A stretch of DNA of 64,000 bases from an uncultured Sterolibacterium sp. (GCA_903832735.1 CAILCO010000084.1:1-64000), one strand, 5' to 3'. Counted from the first letter of the stretch, positions 26,448 to 35,872 are shown. Notes: a model not told the origin generated them from the sequence alone. Made by a program: numbers and translations.

Positions 26448-27293
26448 CTAAGGACTGACCGCGACGGTCAGTCCCGTTGCGCGTATCCGTCTCGCCCATG
26501 CCTCCAGCCATTCGGCCGGCAGGCGGGCGAGGCGTGGCGCCTCAGTCTGTTGCGAGGCCCGCGCAAGTCCATAGAGATGCACGCCGGCGATGCGGCCTTC
26601 GGTCTGCGCCAGGATCTCCAGCAACGCGCCGAGTTCGGCCTCACCGGGCGGGATCCCGTCAAGCGCGAAACAGCAGGTCTGCACCCAGGTCGGGCAGCGT
26701 TCGGCGCACAGGCGCAAACGCCGCGAGATCTGCTTCGGGTCCAGATCGACGCCATTGATGCGGCGGATCGCGTCCCGGGTTCCCGCATCCACCTTGAACC
26801 AGACCTCGCCATTAAGGCTGCCCAGGCGCGCGATGCCGTCTCTGACCGCTTGGCGCTCCAGTTGGCTGCCGTTGGTGATCAAGCGCAGCTTTATCTTGCC
26901 CGCGAGACCCGCATCGGCCAGCACCCGCGCTACTACTTCCAGGGCTTGGGGAAATTCCCGTGCGCTGGCGGGTTCACCGTTGCCCGAGAAGGCGATGTCC
27001 TCGATACGCCGTTCGGATTCTGCCACGCGCGCGAACATGAAGTCGCCGTGCAGCGCTTCGTCCAAAAACAGTCGCAGTTCCCGCTCCAGCAAAACCAGAT
27101 CGATCACCGGCGCACGGCCGCGTATCAGGTTGGGCACCTGGCAATAGATGCAACGCCAATTGCAGGCATTGTTCGGGTTGAGATTGATGCCGATGGAGAC
27201 GCCGCCGGCGCGGCGCGAGACCACTGGATAGACGTAGGTCATGCCGGCGCTATCGCGGCTGTGATCGGAAATGACGAGCGGTGTCCGGTTCAT
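26448..27293 (-). CDS. radical SAM protein
   Basis: NLNPNNACNWRCIYCQVPNLIRG (CxxxCxxC context); FSGNGEPASAREFPQALEVV; start trimmed from longer ORF. Confidence 0.88.
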   Translation of the reverse strand: MNRTPLVISDHSRDSAGMTYVYPVVSRRAGGVSIGINLNPNNACNWRCIYCQVPNLIRGRAPVIDLVLLERELRLFLDEALHGDFMFARVAESERRIEDIAFSGNGEPASAREFPQALEVVARVLADAGLAGKIKLRLITNGSQLERQAVRDGIARLGSLNGEVWFKVDAGTRDAIRRINGVDLDPKQISRRLRLCAERCPTWVQTCCFALDGIPPGEAELGALLEILAQTEGRIAGVHLYGLARASQQTEAPRLARLPAEWLEAWARRIRATGLTVAVSP

Positions 27294-27368
27294 ACAACGA
27301 CTCTTGCCGGGAAAAGGGGATGTTATAATCGCCCGCCATCCCCCCGCCGGCAAGACATTTCGCAAACC

Positions 27369-27827
27369 ATGCAGATCACCCGCCGCCTCGAATTCGACGC
27401 GGGCCATCGCATCCCCGATCACCAAAGCCAGTGCCGCCATCTGCACGGGCACCGCTACGCCATCGAGATCACCCTCTCGGGAGAGATCATCGCGATCAGC
27501 GGCGCGCCGGCAAACGGCATGGTCATGGACTTCTCGGAGATCAAGTCGCTGGCCCGGCGGCATCTCGTCGACGCCTGGGACCATGCCTTCCTGGTATACC
27601 GCGGGGACGTCGCGGTGGTCGATTTCCTCGCCACCCTGAGCGGCCACAAGACCGTCCTGCTCGATGCCGTGCCGACCGCCGAGAACCTCGCCGCCTGCGC
27701 CTTCGCCACCCTGGACGCGGTTTATCGCGACAATTACGGCAACCATCTGCGCCTGGAACGGCTACGCCTCTACGAGACGCCCAATTGCTGGGCCGACGCC
27801 CAGCGCAGCGATCTCAACCGGAATTGA
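27369..27827 (+). CDS. queD: 6-carboxy-5,6,7,8-tetrahydropterin synthase (PTPS family)
   Basis: MQITRRLEFDAGHRIPDHQSQCRHLHGHRYAIEITLSG; MVMDFSEIKSLARR. Confidence 0.93.
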   Translation: MQITRRLEFDAGHRIPDHQSQCRHLHGHRYAIEITLSGEIIAISGAPANGMVMDFSEIKSLARRHLVDAWDHAFLVYRGDVAVVDFLATLSGHKTVLLDAVPTAENLAACAFATLDAVYRDNYGNHLRLERLRLYETPNCWADAQRSDLNRN

Positions 27828-27848
27828 TTTTCTTCAAGGGGGAATGCC

Positions 27849-29477
27849 ATGCTCGGACAAATGATGAACCTGCCGCTGATGATCTCCAGCCTGATCCAGC
27901 ATGCCGACAGTTTTCACGGCGACGCCGAAATCGTCTCGCGCCTGCCCGAAGGCGGCATCCACCGCTACACCTACCACGATGCGCACCGCCGCTCACGCCA
28001 ACTGGCCAACGCGCTCCTGTCCCTGAACGTCAAGATGGGCGAGCGCATCGGCACCCTGGCCTGGAACAGCCATCGCCACCTCGAGATCTACTATGGCGTC
28101 TCGGGCATGGGCGCGGTCTGCCACACCATCAACCCGCGCCTGTTTCCCGAGCAGATCGCCTACATCGTCAATCATGCGGAAGACGACTACATCTTCTTCG
28201 ACATCACCTTCGCCGCGCTGGTCGAGAGCCTTGCCCCGCACTGTCCGCGGGTCAAGGGCTGGGTGGCGCTGTGCAGCCACGCGCACCTGCCCAAGTGCGA
28301 CAACATCGCCAACCTGCTGGCCTACGACGATCTGGTCAACGCGCACTCCGATGACTACCAGTGGCCGGAGTTCGACGAGAACACCGCCTCCTCCCTGTGC
28401 TACACGTCGGGGACCACCGGCAATCCCAAGGGCGTGCTCTTCTCGCATCGTTCGACGGTGCTGCACGCCTACGGCTCGGCATTACCCGACGGGCTCAACC
28501 TGTCGGCGCGCGACGCGGTGCTGCCTGCGGTGCCGATGTTCCATGTCAATGCCTGGGGTCTGCCCTACAGCGCCGCCATGGCCGGCGCAAAATTGGTGAT
28601 GCCCGGTGCGCAGCTCGATGGCGCCAGCCTCTATGAACTGTTCGAAGCCGAGCAGGTGACCATCTCCGCCGGCGTGCCGACGATCTGGCTGAGTCTGCTG
28701 CAGCACCTGCAAACCAACAGGCTCAAACTGTCGACCATCAAGACCCTGGTGATCGGCGGCTCCGCCGCGCCGCCGGCGATGATCCGCGCCTTCGACGAGG
28801 ATTACGGAGTCACCGTCAATCATGCCTGGGGCATGACCGAGATGAGTCCGCTGGGTACGGCCAATACTTTCAAACGGAAGCACCTTTCCCTCCCTGCCGC
28901 CGAGAAAGACAAGATCCGCGTGAAGCAGGGACGGCCGCTCTATGGCGTGCAGATGAAGATCGTCGACGGCGCCGGCAAGACCCTGCCCAACGACGGGCAG
29001 GCCTTCGGCGACCTGCTGGTGCGCGGGCCCTGGACGATCAGCAGCTACTACAAGGGCGAAGGTGGCAATCCCCTGATCGACGGCTGGTTTCCCACCGGCG
29101 ACGTGGCCACGCTCGACCCCGACGGCTACATGCAGATCACCGACCGTTCCAAGGACGTGATCAAATCGGGCGGCGAATGGATTTCCTCGATCGACATCGA
29201 GAATCTCGCCGTGGCCCACCCGGCGGTGATGGAAGCCGCCGTGATCGGCGTGGCCCACCCGAAATGGGACGAGCGGCCGCTGCTTCTGGTCATCCGGAAA
29301 AAGGACATGGCCGTGACGCGCGAGGAAATGCTCGAATTCATGCGCGACAAGATCGCCAAATGGTGGCTGCCCGACGATGTCGTATTCGTCGCCAGCCTGC
29401 CGCACACGGCCACCGGCAAACTGCTGAAAACCAGGCTGCGCGAGGATTATCGCGACTACAAATTGCCGACTGCCTGA
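27849..29477 (+). CDS. acyl-CoA synthetase, AMP-binding family (fatty-acyl-CoA ligase type)
   Basis: [57 protein letters not shown]-terminal [18 protein letters not shown]. Confidence 0.92.
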   Translation: MLGQMMNLPLMISSLIQHADSFHGDAEIVSRLPEGGIHRYTYHDAHRRSRQLANALLSLNVKMGERIGTLAWNSHRHLEIYYGVSGMGAVCHTINPRLFPEQIAYIVNHAEDDYIFFDITFAALVESLAPHCPRVKGWVALCSHAHLPKCDNIANLLAYDDLVNAHSDDYQWPEFDENTASSLCYTSGTTGNPKGVLFSHRSTVLHAYGSALPDGLNLSARDAVLPAVPMFHVNAWGLPYSAAMAGAKLVMPGAQLDGASLYELFEAEQVTISAGVPTIWLSLLQHLQTNRLKLSTIKTLVIGGSAAPPAMIRAFDEDYGVTVNHAWGMTEMSPLGTANTFKRKHLSLPAAEKDKIRVKQGRPLYGVQMKIVDGAGKTLPNDGQAFGDLLVRGPWTISSYYKGEGGNPLIDGWFPTGDVATLDPDGYMQITDRSKDVIKSGGEWISSIDIENLAVAHPAVMEAAVIGVAHPKWDERPLLLVIRKKDMAVTREEMLEFMRDKIAKWWLPDDVVFVASLPHTATGKLLKTRLREDYRDYKLPTA

Positions 29478-29501
29478 CCGTACAACGAACAAGGAACAGC
29501 C

Positions 29502-30161
29502 ATGCTGAAACTTTGCGGATTCTCCGCCAGCAACTACTACAACAAGGTCAAACTGGCCCTGCTCGAAAAGGGCATTGCCTTCGAGGAAGAGACGATTTTT
29601 CCGTCCCAGGACGAAGCCTTGAAAAAGGACTCGCCGATGGGCAAGGTGCCCTTCCTGCGCACCCCGAACGGCGTTCTCACTGAATCGCAGGTGCTTGTCG
29701 AGTATATCGAGGACAGCCATCCGCAGCCGCCGCTCTATCCGGCCGACGCCTTCCTGCGCGCCAAGTGCCGCGAACTGATCGAGCACCTCGAACTGCATCT
29801 CGAGCTGCCGGCGCGGCGCCTCTATCGCGCGGCCTTCTTCGCGGGCAGCCTCTCCGACGAGGTCAAGAGCGAGGTCGAGAAACTGATCGTCAAAGGCTTG
29901 AATAGCCTGGCCCATCTGGCGCGTTTCGAGCCCTACATCGCCGGCGCGGAATTTTCCCACGCCGACTGCGCCGCCTTCGTGCATCTGCCCCTGGTCTCGC
30001 AGGCAACGAAAAGAATCTACGGCCGCGACCTGGTCGAGGCATTACTGCCGCGCGCCCAGCCCTATCTCGAGTTGATCTCCGGCCGCGCTACGGCGCAGCA
30101 AGTGAACGCCGACCGCAAACTTGCGATGGAAGCCTTCGCGGCCTCAAAGGCCAGGCAGTGA
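29502..30161 (+). CDS. glutathione S-transferase family protein
   Basis: MLKLCGFSASNYYNKVKLALLEKGIAFEEE; GKVPFLRTPNGVLTESQVLVEYIED. Confidence 0.9.
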   Translation: MLKLCGFSASNYYNKVKLALLEKGIAFEEETIFPSQDEALKKDSPMGKVPFLRTPNGVLTESQVLVEYIEDSHPQPPLYPADAFLRAKCRELIEHLELHLELPARRLYRAAFFAGSLSDEVKSEVEKLIVKGLNSLAHLARFEPYIAGAEFSHADCAAFVHLPLVSQATKRIYGRDLVEALLPRAQPYLELISGRATAQQVNADRKLAMEAFAASKARQ

Positions 30162-30634
30162 GCCAGACTTACAAGTACTACTGGGAGGATTTTCCCGTCG
30201 GCAGCACGCGCGAACTGGGCGGCATAACACTCTCCCAGGAAGACATCGTGCGCTTCGCCACGGAGTTCGACCCGCAACCTTTCCATGTCGACGAAGCCGC
30301 GGCCAGACAATCGAGCTTCGGCGGCATCATCGCCAGCGGCTGGCATACCTGCTCGCTGGCGATGCGCATGATCTGCGATGCCTATCTCCTAGACGCCGCA
30401 AGCCTGGGTTCGCCCGGCCTGGATAACGTCAGGTGGCTGAAACCGGTGCGCCCCGGCGACACGCTGCGGCTGATCTGCACGGTTCTCGAGGCGCGGCCGC
30501 TGGCGAGCAATCCGCAGGCCGGCCTGGTCCGCACGCAATGGCGGATGTTCAAGCAGACGGACGAATGCGTGATGGAAATGGACGGCTACAGCATGTTCGG
30601 CCGCCGGCCGGAAAACGAAGTGAGGACAAGATGA
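30158..30634 (+). CDS. MaoC family dehydratase
   Basis: GTG start overlapping GST stop; FATEFDPQPFHVDEAAARQSSFGGIIASGWHT hot-dog hydratase motif. Confidence 0.9.
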   Translation: MSQTYKYYWEDFPVGSTRELGGITLSQEDIVRFATEFDPQPFHVDEAAARQSSFGGIIASGWHTCSLAMRMICDAYLLDAASLGSPGLDNVRWLKPVRPGDTLRLICTVLEARPLASNPQAGLVRTQWRMFKQTDECVMEMDGYSMFGRRPENEVRTR

Positions 30635-31239
30635 TCGCGAACGAGATGATGGAACAACTGCGTATCCGCAAGTTGGTCGAGGATTGGGCGCTGTGGCGCG
30701 ATGCCGGAGACTGGGAGCGCTTCCGCACGGTCTGGCACGACGACGGCGTGATGATGGCGACCTGGTTCCAGGGACCCGCAGAGAGCTTCATCCAGGTGAC
30801 CCGCGAGGGTTGGGACAAGGGCGTGAGCATCCTGCACTTTCTCGGCGGCTCGACTATCGACGTGGTCGGAAACCGGGCCATCGCCCAGACCAAGATGACC
30901 ATATCGCAGCGCGCCACGGTCGATGGCGTGGTCTGCGACGTGGTCTGCACCGGGCGTTTCTACGATTTTTTCGAGCAGCGCGATGGCCGCTGGGGATTCG
31001 TCCTGCGCCAGCCGATTTACGAGAAGGACCGGCTCGATCCGCTTGACCCTGCGGCCAGGCTGGAACTCGACTCGGAACTGCTCGCCCGGTTCCCGGAAGG
31101 CTATCGGCATCTGGCCTATCTGCAGACCAAGATCGGCTTTTCCATCAAGCCCGACATGCCCATGCTCAAGGGTCCGTCAGTCGAACGCCTATACGCCCGA
31201 GGCGCGGCATGGCTGGCCGGTCAGCCGCTGGAAATGTAA
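30631..31239 (+). CDS. nuclear transport factor 2 / SnoaL-like family protein
   Basis: LRIRKLVEDWALWRDAGDWERFRTVWHDDGVMMATWF; RFYDFFEQRDGRWGFVLR cone-fold pattern. Confidence 0.8.
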   Translation: MIANEMMEQLRIRKLVEDWALWRDAGDWERFRTVWHDDGVMMATWFQGPAESFIQVTREGWDKGVSILHFLGGSTIDVVGNRAIAQTKMTISQRATVDGVVCDVVCTGRFYDFFEQRDGRWGFVLRQPIYEKDRLDPLDPAARLELDSELLARFPEGYRHLAYLQTKIGFSIKPDMPMLKGPSVERLYARGAAWLAGQPLEM

Positions 31240-31261
31240 CAACACAAATAAGGGAGCCACC

Positions 31262-31723
31262 ATGCCGAAAACCGAAATCGCCAGACTCGAAGACCTCGCG
31301 GGCCGCGTCGGGCAGGAGCTGGCGGTCAGCGACTGGCTGACCATCACGCAGGAGCGCATCAATCTGTTTGCCGAAGCCACCGGCGACCACCAGTGGATCC
31401 ACGTGGATGTGGCGCGTGCCGCCCGGGATTCGCCTTATGGCGGGACCATCGCCCATGGCTATCTGACGCTCTCGCTACTGGCCAGATTCGTTCAGGAGAG
31501 CATCAAGGTCGGCAACGTCCGCATGGGCGTCAACTACGGCCTCAACCGGGTGCGTTTCACGTCGCCAGTCAAGGCGGGACAAACCGTGCGCGCCCACTTC
31601 AAACTCGCCGCCTTCGAGGAAATCGCCGGCGGCGCCCAGGTCACCTGGAGCGCCACCGTGGCCATAGAGGGCAGCGAAAAGCCCGCCTGCATCGCCGAGA
31701 TGGTTTCGCGCTGGTATACCTGA
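31262..31723 (+). CDS. MaoC family dehydratase (second copy)
   Basis: WLTITQERINLFAEATGDHQWIHVDVARAARDSPYGGTIAHGYLTLSLL. Confidence 0.93.
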   Translation: MPKTEIARLEDLAGRVGQELAVSDWLTITQERINLFAEATGDHQWIHVDVARAARDSPYGGTIAHGYLTLSLLARFVQESIKVGNVRMGVNYGLNRVRFTSPVKAGQTVRAHFKLAAFEEIAGGAQVTWSATVAIEGSEKPACIAEMVSRWYT

Positions 31724-31726
31724 GCC

Positions 31727-31751
31727 GCCCCACAGGGACTTCCTGCGGGGC
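31727..31751. terminator. hairpin between convergent maoC and CBS genes
   Basis: GCCCCaCAGG-gactt-CCTGcGGGGC, 9 of 10 pairs. Confidence 0.5.
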
Positions 31752-31775
31752 GTCCATCAATTCTTTGATGACCAG

Positions 31776-32207
31776 CTAGCGCAGTTCCTGGATATGAATG
31801 CGCCGTTGCGCTTCGGAGACGAACTCCTCCAAGTCCGGATCCAGCGCGTTGCGCGACGAGACGATGCCGACCGGCTTGCCGTTCTCGATCACCGGGACAT
31901 GGCGAAAACCGTTCTCATGCATCATCAGCAGGGCCAGGCCGAATGGCTTGTCAGGACTGACGGTCAGCGGAGCGGCGGTCATCACCTCGGACAGGCAAGT
32001 CGTCTGCGGATCGAGTCCGCGTGCGATGACGCGGAATACGGCGTCGCGCTCGGTAAAGATCCCTGCCAGGCGCCCGGCTTCGACGACCATGACCGCGCCG
32101 ACGTTCTTCGCCGCCATCAACTCCGCGGCCTGACTGACGGTGGTCGGCGGCGGCGCAGTGAGGATCTTCTTCTTGTCCATGACAGTCTTGATCGGCAGAT
32201 TGAACAT
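31776..32207 (-). CDS. CBS domain-containing protein
   Basis: Two CBS repeats: AAELMAAKNVGAVMVVEAGRLAGIFTERD and ALLMMHENGFRHVPVIENGKPVGIVSSRNAL. Confidence 0.92.
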   Translation of the reverse strand: MFNLPIKTVMDKKKILTAPPPTTVSQAAELMAAKNVGAVMVVEAGRLAGIFTERDAVFRVIARGLDPQTTCLSEVMTAAPLTVSPDKPFGLALLMMHENGFRHVPVIENGKPVGIVSSRNALDPDLEEFVSEAQRRIHIQELR

Positions 32208-32428
32208 CGCGGTCTCCCTGATTTTTTATGATATGCGCGCGCCATCATGGCTATATCGTGGCCAGATGGCTGGGCGGGGTGTTCTGTTCTTGCATAGTCC
32301 CCGCCGCTCCCGGATGATAGCGACGGCGACTTGCGCGACTTTGACCACGATCAACGTTTGCGCAACTGGGCCGTAGCGCCTGATAGTCATTTCTGCAGGC
32401 CGATGAACACCTTTTCCAGGGAGACTCC

Positions 32429-33178
32429 ATGAACATCCGCATGACCGTCTTGACAGCCCTCGCAGGACTGCTGCTCGTGCCGGCGGGGTACGCCGCCGAG
32501 ATCACCGTTCTCAGTGCCGGCGCGATCGAACCGGGCCTGAAGGCCGCCGTGACGGCCTATCAGAAGGCAAGCGGCGACGCCGTGAAGATCAGCTTCGCAA
32601 CGGCGCCGCAGATCCAGAAACGCCTCGAAGGCAGCGAAACCTGGGATGTGCTGATCGCACCGCCGGCCATTCTGGAAGGCTACGCCAAGAGCGGGAAGGT
32701 CGGCGCGGAAAGCGTCGCCCTGGGTCGGGTCGGGATGGGCGTCGCGGTGCGCCCGGGTGCGGACCTACCCGACATATCGAGCGCCGAGGCACTGAAGCGC
32801 GCTATCCTGAACGCGGAATCGATCGTCTTCAACCGCGCCTCGACCGGCCTGTATTTCGAAAAAGTGCTGAAGCAGATGGGCATATCCGCAGAGGTCGAGG
32901 GCAAGACCACGCGCTACGCAGACGGCGCCGCGGTGATGGAGCACGTGCTGAAAGGCCATGGCCGCGAGATCGGCTTCGGCCCGATCACCGAGATCCTGCT
33001 GCAGCGCGAAAAGGGCCTGCGCCTGGTCGGCCCCTTTCCGGCGGAAGTGCAGAACTACACGGCCTACTCGGCCAGCCTTATGAGCAGCGCGGCGCAAAGA
33101 GCTGCGGCGCGCAATCTCGTGGAATATCTCGGCAGCCCGGCCGGCAAGGCGATTTTCGTCGCGGCCGGCGTCGAGTAA
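32429..33178 (+). CDS. ModA-like substrate-binding protein (molybdate-type periplasmic binding fold), copy 1
   Basis: Signal peptide; ITVLSAGAIEPGLKAAVTAYQKASGDAVKISFATAPQIQKRLEGSETWDVLIAPPAIL. Confidence 0.85.
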   Translation: MNIRMTVLTALAGLLLVPAGYAAEITVLSAGAIEPGLKAAVTAYQKASGDAVKISFATAPQIQKRLEGSETWDVLIAPPAILEGYAKSGKVGAESVALGRVGMGVAVRPGADLPDISSAEALKRAILNAESIVFNRASTGLYFEKVLKQMGISAEVEGKTTRYADGAAVMEHVLKGHGREIGFGPITEILLQREKGLRLVGPFPAEVQNYTAYSASLMSSAAQRAAARNLVEYLGSPAGKAIFVAAGVE

Positions 33179-33275
33179 GCATGGCGAAAGTGGTCATGAA
33201 ACGGCGATTGACACTCGGAGACACGCCGGGCATATTGCCGGCGGTCACAGTCAAATTCCAAACGGGGAGAACACG

Positions 33276-34037
33276 ATGAAAATGAGTTCACTCGCGCTAC
33301 TCACGAGCGCCGGCTTTGCACTATCGCTAGCGCTGTGCGGCGGAGTACAGGCGGCCGAAATCAGGGTCCTGAGTTCCAACGGCGTGAAGACCGTGCTGGA
33401 GGAACTCGCCCCGCAATTCGAGAAGGCGACGCGGCACAAGTTGCTGCTCAACTTCGCCCCGGCCGCGGAACTGAAAGCGCAGATCGAGAAGGGCGAAGCA
33501 TTCGACCTGACCATCCTCACCGCCGCGGGAATCGACGACCTGATCAAGCAGGGCAAACTGGTCGCGGCGACGCGCAGCGACTTCACCCGCTCGGGTGCCG
33601 GCGTGGCGATCAAAAAAGGCGCGGCCAAACCCGACCTAAGTTCGGCGGAGGGTTTCAAGCGCACGCTGCTGGCGGCGAAATCGATCGCCTATGTCGGCCA
33701 GGGCGCAACCGGCGTCACGATAAACCGGATCATCGAGCGCTTCGGCATCGCCGCTGAGATGAAGGCGAAGACCATACCCCTGTCCGGAATTTCCGCCGCG
33801 GATGCGGTGGCCATGGGCGAGGCCGAACTCGGCTTCACCCAGATCAGCGAAATCCTGCCGGTCGCGGGCGCCGAACTCGCCGGCCCGCTGCCGCCGGAGG
33901 TCCAGGTCTATACCGTGTTCACGGCCGCGGTCGGCGGCAACGCCCGTGATTCGGCGGTGGCCATAAGCCTGATCAAATTCCTCACCGCGCCGGCCGCAGC
34001 CCCGGTGATCAGGGCAAAGGGCATGGAACCCGGTTAA
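33276..34037 (+). CDS. ModA-like substrate-binding protein, copy 2
   Basis: Signal peptide; IRVLSSNGVKTVLEELAPQFEKATRHKLLLNFAPAAELKAQIEKGEAFDLTILTAAGIDDLIKQGKL; clear paralog of the preceding gene. Confidence 0.87.
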   Translation: MKMSSLALLTSAGFALSLALCGGVQAAEIRVLSSNGVKTVLEELAPQFEKATRHKLLLNFAPAAELKAQIEKGEAFDLTILTAAGIDDLIKQGKLVAATRSDFTRSGAGVAIKKGAAKPDLSSAEGFKRTLLAAKSIAYVGQGATGVTINRIIERFGIAAEMKAKTIPLSGISAADAVAMGEAELGFTQISEILPVAGAELAGPLPPEVQVYTVFTAAVGGNARDSAVAISLIKFLTAPAAAPVIRAKGMEPG

Positions 34038-34042
34038 CCCGC

Positions 34043-34085
34043 ATGGCTCCTGAACCACCCCACATGACGGTATGGCTGGGCGTCG
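34043..34085. repeat. dispersed intergenic repeat, copy A
   Basis: ATGGCTCCTGAACCACCCCACATGACGGTATGGCTGGGCGTCG matches 61794-61838 with a small indel and several substitutions. Confidence 0.5.
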
Positions 34086-34246
34086 GGGCCAGGCCATGGT
34101 CATCGAAAACCGTGCCAGCCGGTTCGCCCACGGCCTTCGGCAAACTGATCGCCGGAGGAACCGCGATATGGGCCTTGCTTATCAATCGGTCCGGCGCCCG
34201 TTCGAAATAGGGCGAGAAGTACCTTGTTGCCCCCCGAAGAATCCCG

Positions 34247-34275
34247 TTGCATGGGAAATATTCCCATTGTAGAAT
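34247..34275 (+). promoter_or_regulatory. candidate promoter TTGCAT-N17-TAGAAT with palindrome ATGGGAA-ata-TTCCCAT in the spacer
   Basis: -35-like 34247-34252, -10-like 34270-34275, 7-bp-arm inverted repeat at 34251-34267. The -35 match is weak. Confidence 0.35.
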
Positions 34276-34281
34276 GAAACC

Positions 34282-34421
34282 GGCGGATGTCTGAAAAAGA
34301 GATCCTGAAGCTGAGGCTCATTCCAATTCCTTGCAGGAAAGGGATTTCGGCTTCTGACGCGATTTCGATAGTGCGGTGCCGCAGGGGCCTGAACAGACTC
34401 CGGGTTCCTGCGGTTTTTTTT
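34282..34421 (+). ncRNA. candidate small RNA of about 140 nt (promoter-like element upstream, intrinsic terminator downstream)
   Basis: Bounded by the candidate promoter and a terminator at 34379-34421; the + ORF beginning at 34287 reads through the terminator and resembles no family. Confidence 0.3.
34379..34421 (+). terminator. rho-independent terminator
   Basis: CCGCAGG...CCTGCGG followed by TTTTTTTT. Confidence 0.7.
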
Positions 34422-34431
34422 CGACAGCGTC

Positions 34432-34570
34432 CTAGCTCTCCTGCTGCAGAGCGTCGAACTCCGCCGGCGGCAACGGGCGGCCGAACAGATAGCCCGGAAA
34501 GGCCTGGCAACCGCTTGCTGCAAGAACATCGCGCTGCGCTTCGCTCTCCATTCCCTCGGCGATGACCGCA
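34432..34570 (-). pseudogene. 3' remnant of an EAL-domain (c-di-GMP phosphodiesterase) gene
   Basis: Minus translation [45 protein letters not shown] matches the EAL C-terminal consensus; upstream residues (GYRGQYRP) do not, and the frame reaches a stop at the DUF2147 gene. Confidence 0.8.
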
Positions 34571-34623
34571 GGCCGGTATTGCCCTCTGTATCCTGCGGCG
34601 CTGTGGGCGCTTTCACGGAGGAA

Positions 34624-35064
34624 TCAATCGGACATCCTTCGCCAGCGTTGTGTCCGGCCGAACAGCGGCACGCCGATATAGCCGCGCACATCCAGGGTCT
34701 TGCTGTCGCGCAATTCCAGCTTGCTCTGATAGGTCTTGCCGTTCTCCGGATCGAGGATCTCGCCTTCCCATCTGTCTCTGCCTGCATCCCTGACCTCGAG
34801 AACCTGCAGTCCCAGTATCGCCTGTCCATGAAGTTTACCGTTGCATGCCGTGCACAGCGGCGGCGCCATCCCGGGCGGCAAATACAGCTCCACAATCCTC
34901 CCGGTCAGGAGATTGCCCACTCGCCGGATTTCGATCACCGAACTGGGCAGGCCATCGTCATCGTCAAGCTGCAACCAGCGGCCGGAAATTCCGCCGGCGC
35001 CGATATCGGCAAAGGCAAGACAGGAGATCCACAGGGCCAGCAGAAACAGCCCGCTTCTCATCAT
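34624..35064 (-). CDS. DUF2147-like secreted protein
   Basis: GISGRWLQLDDDDGLPSSVIEIRRVGNLLTGRIVELY...ILGLQVLEVRDAGRDRWEGEILDPENGKTYQSKLELRDSKTLDVRGYIGVPLFGRTQRW. Confidence 0.85.
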   Translation of the reverse strand: MMRSGLFLLALWISCLAFADIGAGGISGRWLQLDDDDGLPSSVIEIRRVGNLLTGRIVELYLPPGMAPPLCTACNGKLHGQAILGLQVLEVRDAGRDRWEGEILDPENGKTYQSKLELRDSKTLDVRGYIGVPLFGRTQRWRRMSD

Positions 35065-35074
35065 GTTCGCCTGC

Positions 35075-35872
35075 TCATGGCCGCACCGCCGGAGTTTCCA
35101 CCTTCATCCCGCGCCAGCGCCACATCAGGAACAGTTCGAGGTCGACGAATTCCGGCGAACCGTAGGCGTAGGCTTGCGTGCGTGTCCCACTGAGGCAGTT
35201 GCGCAGGCGCCGCTCCAGCGATCCGAGCCCTTGCCATTCGAGGCGGTAGAGCGGATAGCCGCCGGGGTCGGCCTGGGTGATCGGATTGCCGGCCAGCTTT
35301 TTGTCCCAATGCTCGTCGTGACATTGCGCGCAGGACAGGTTGAGCTGGCCCTGGCGGCGATTGAAAATTTCCCGGCCGGCTTCGAGGAAGGGCCGGGTGC
35401 GTTCGTCGATCGCGACTGCGATCGGCAGGCCGCGCGATTGCAATCCGAGATAAGCGGCGAGCGCCAGCAGATTCGCGCTCTCGTAGGCCAGCGCCGGCGC
35501 GTGCTGCCGCTCGCTGCGGCAGATGTTGATGCGCTGCGCAAGGTTCACCGGCCGTCTCTTCGCCGGATCGTAGGCCGGATAGCGCGCCGCGACGCCCTTC
35601 ATGGACTGACGTGCATCGCCGTGGCAATCGGAACAGGCGCGATCGGCGCTACCGGCCCTGGCATTCCACAGCGCTTCGCCGTCCTTCACCCAGAGCATGG
35701 CGGGATTGACGCTGTCGTCATCCTGCATCGCACGCGTCTCGCGACTCATGAAGTCGTAGCCGGAGCGACGCAGGGCGAGCGGGATTTCGCCGGCAGAGAT
35801 GGGAATGGCAGAGAGCATGGCCGCCAGAAACAGCGCCAGAACCGCCGCCCGCCGATCGCCGCTCGCGCTCAA
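35075..35872 (-). CDS. soxA: sulfur oxidation c-type cytochrome SoxA
   Basis: Signal peptide from TTG start overlapping the soxZ stop; two CxxCH motifs (CSDCHG, CAQCHD); C-terminal RLRNCLSGTRTQAYAYGSPEFVDLELFLMWRWRGMKVETPAVRP. Confidence 0.88.
   Translation of the reverse strand: MSASGDRRAAVLALFLAAMLSAIPISAGEIPLALRRSGYDFMSRETRAMQDDDSVNPAMLWVKDGEALWNARAGSADRACSDCHGDARQSMKGVAARYPAYDPAKRRPVNLAQRINICRSERQHAPALAYESANLLALAAYLGLQSRGLPIAVAIDERTRPFLEAGREIFNRRQGQLNLSCAQCHDEHWDKKLAGNPITQADPGGYPLYRLEWQGLGSLERRLRNCLSGTRTQAYAYGSPEFVDLELFLMWRWRGMKVETPAVRP

Noticed and set aside
27301-27368. preQ1-type riboswitch or strong promoter upstream of queD
   Set aside because: TATAAT-like sequence is present, but no well-spaced -35 and no recognisable preQ1 aptamer core.
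28482-29984. 500-aa minus ORF antisense to the acyl-CoA synthetase and GST
   Set aside because: Spans two well-supported + strand genes and has no recognisable domain.
32208-32428. ModE-type operator upstream of the first ModA-like gene
   Set aside because: Only a weak CTATAT match; not enough symmetry or similarity to call a site.
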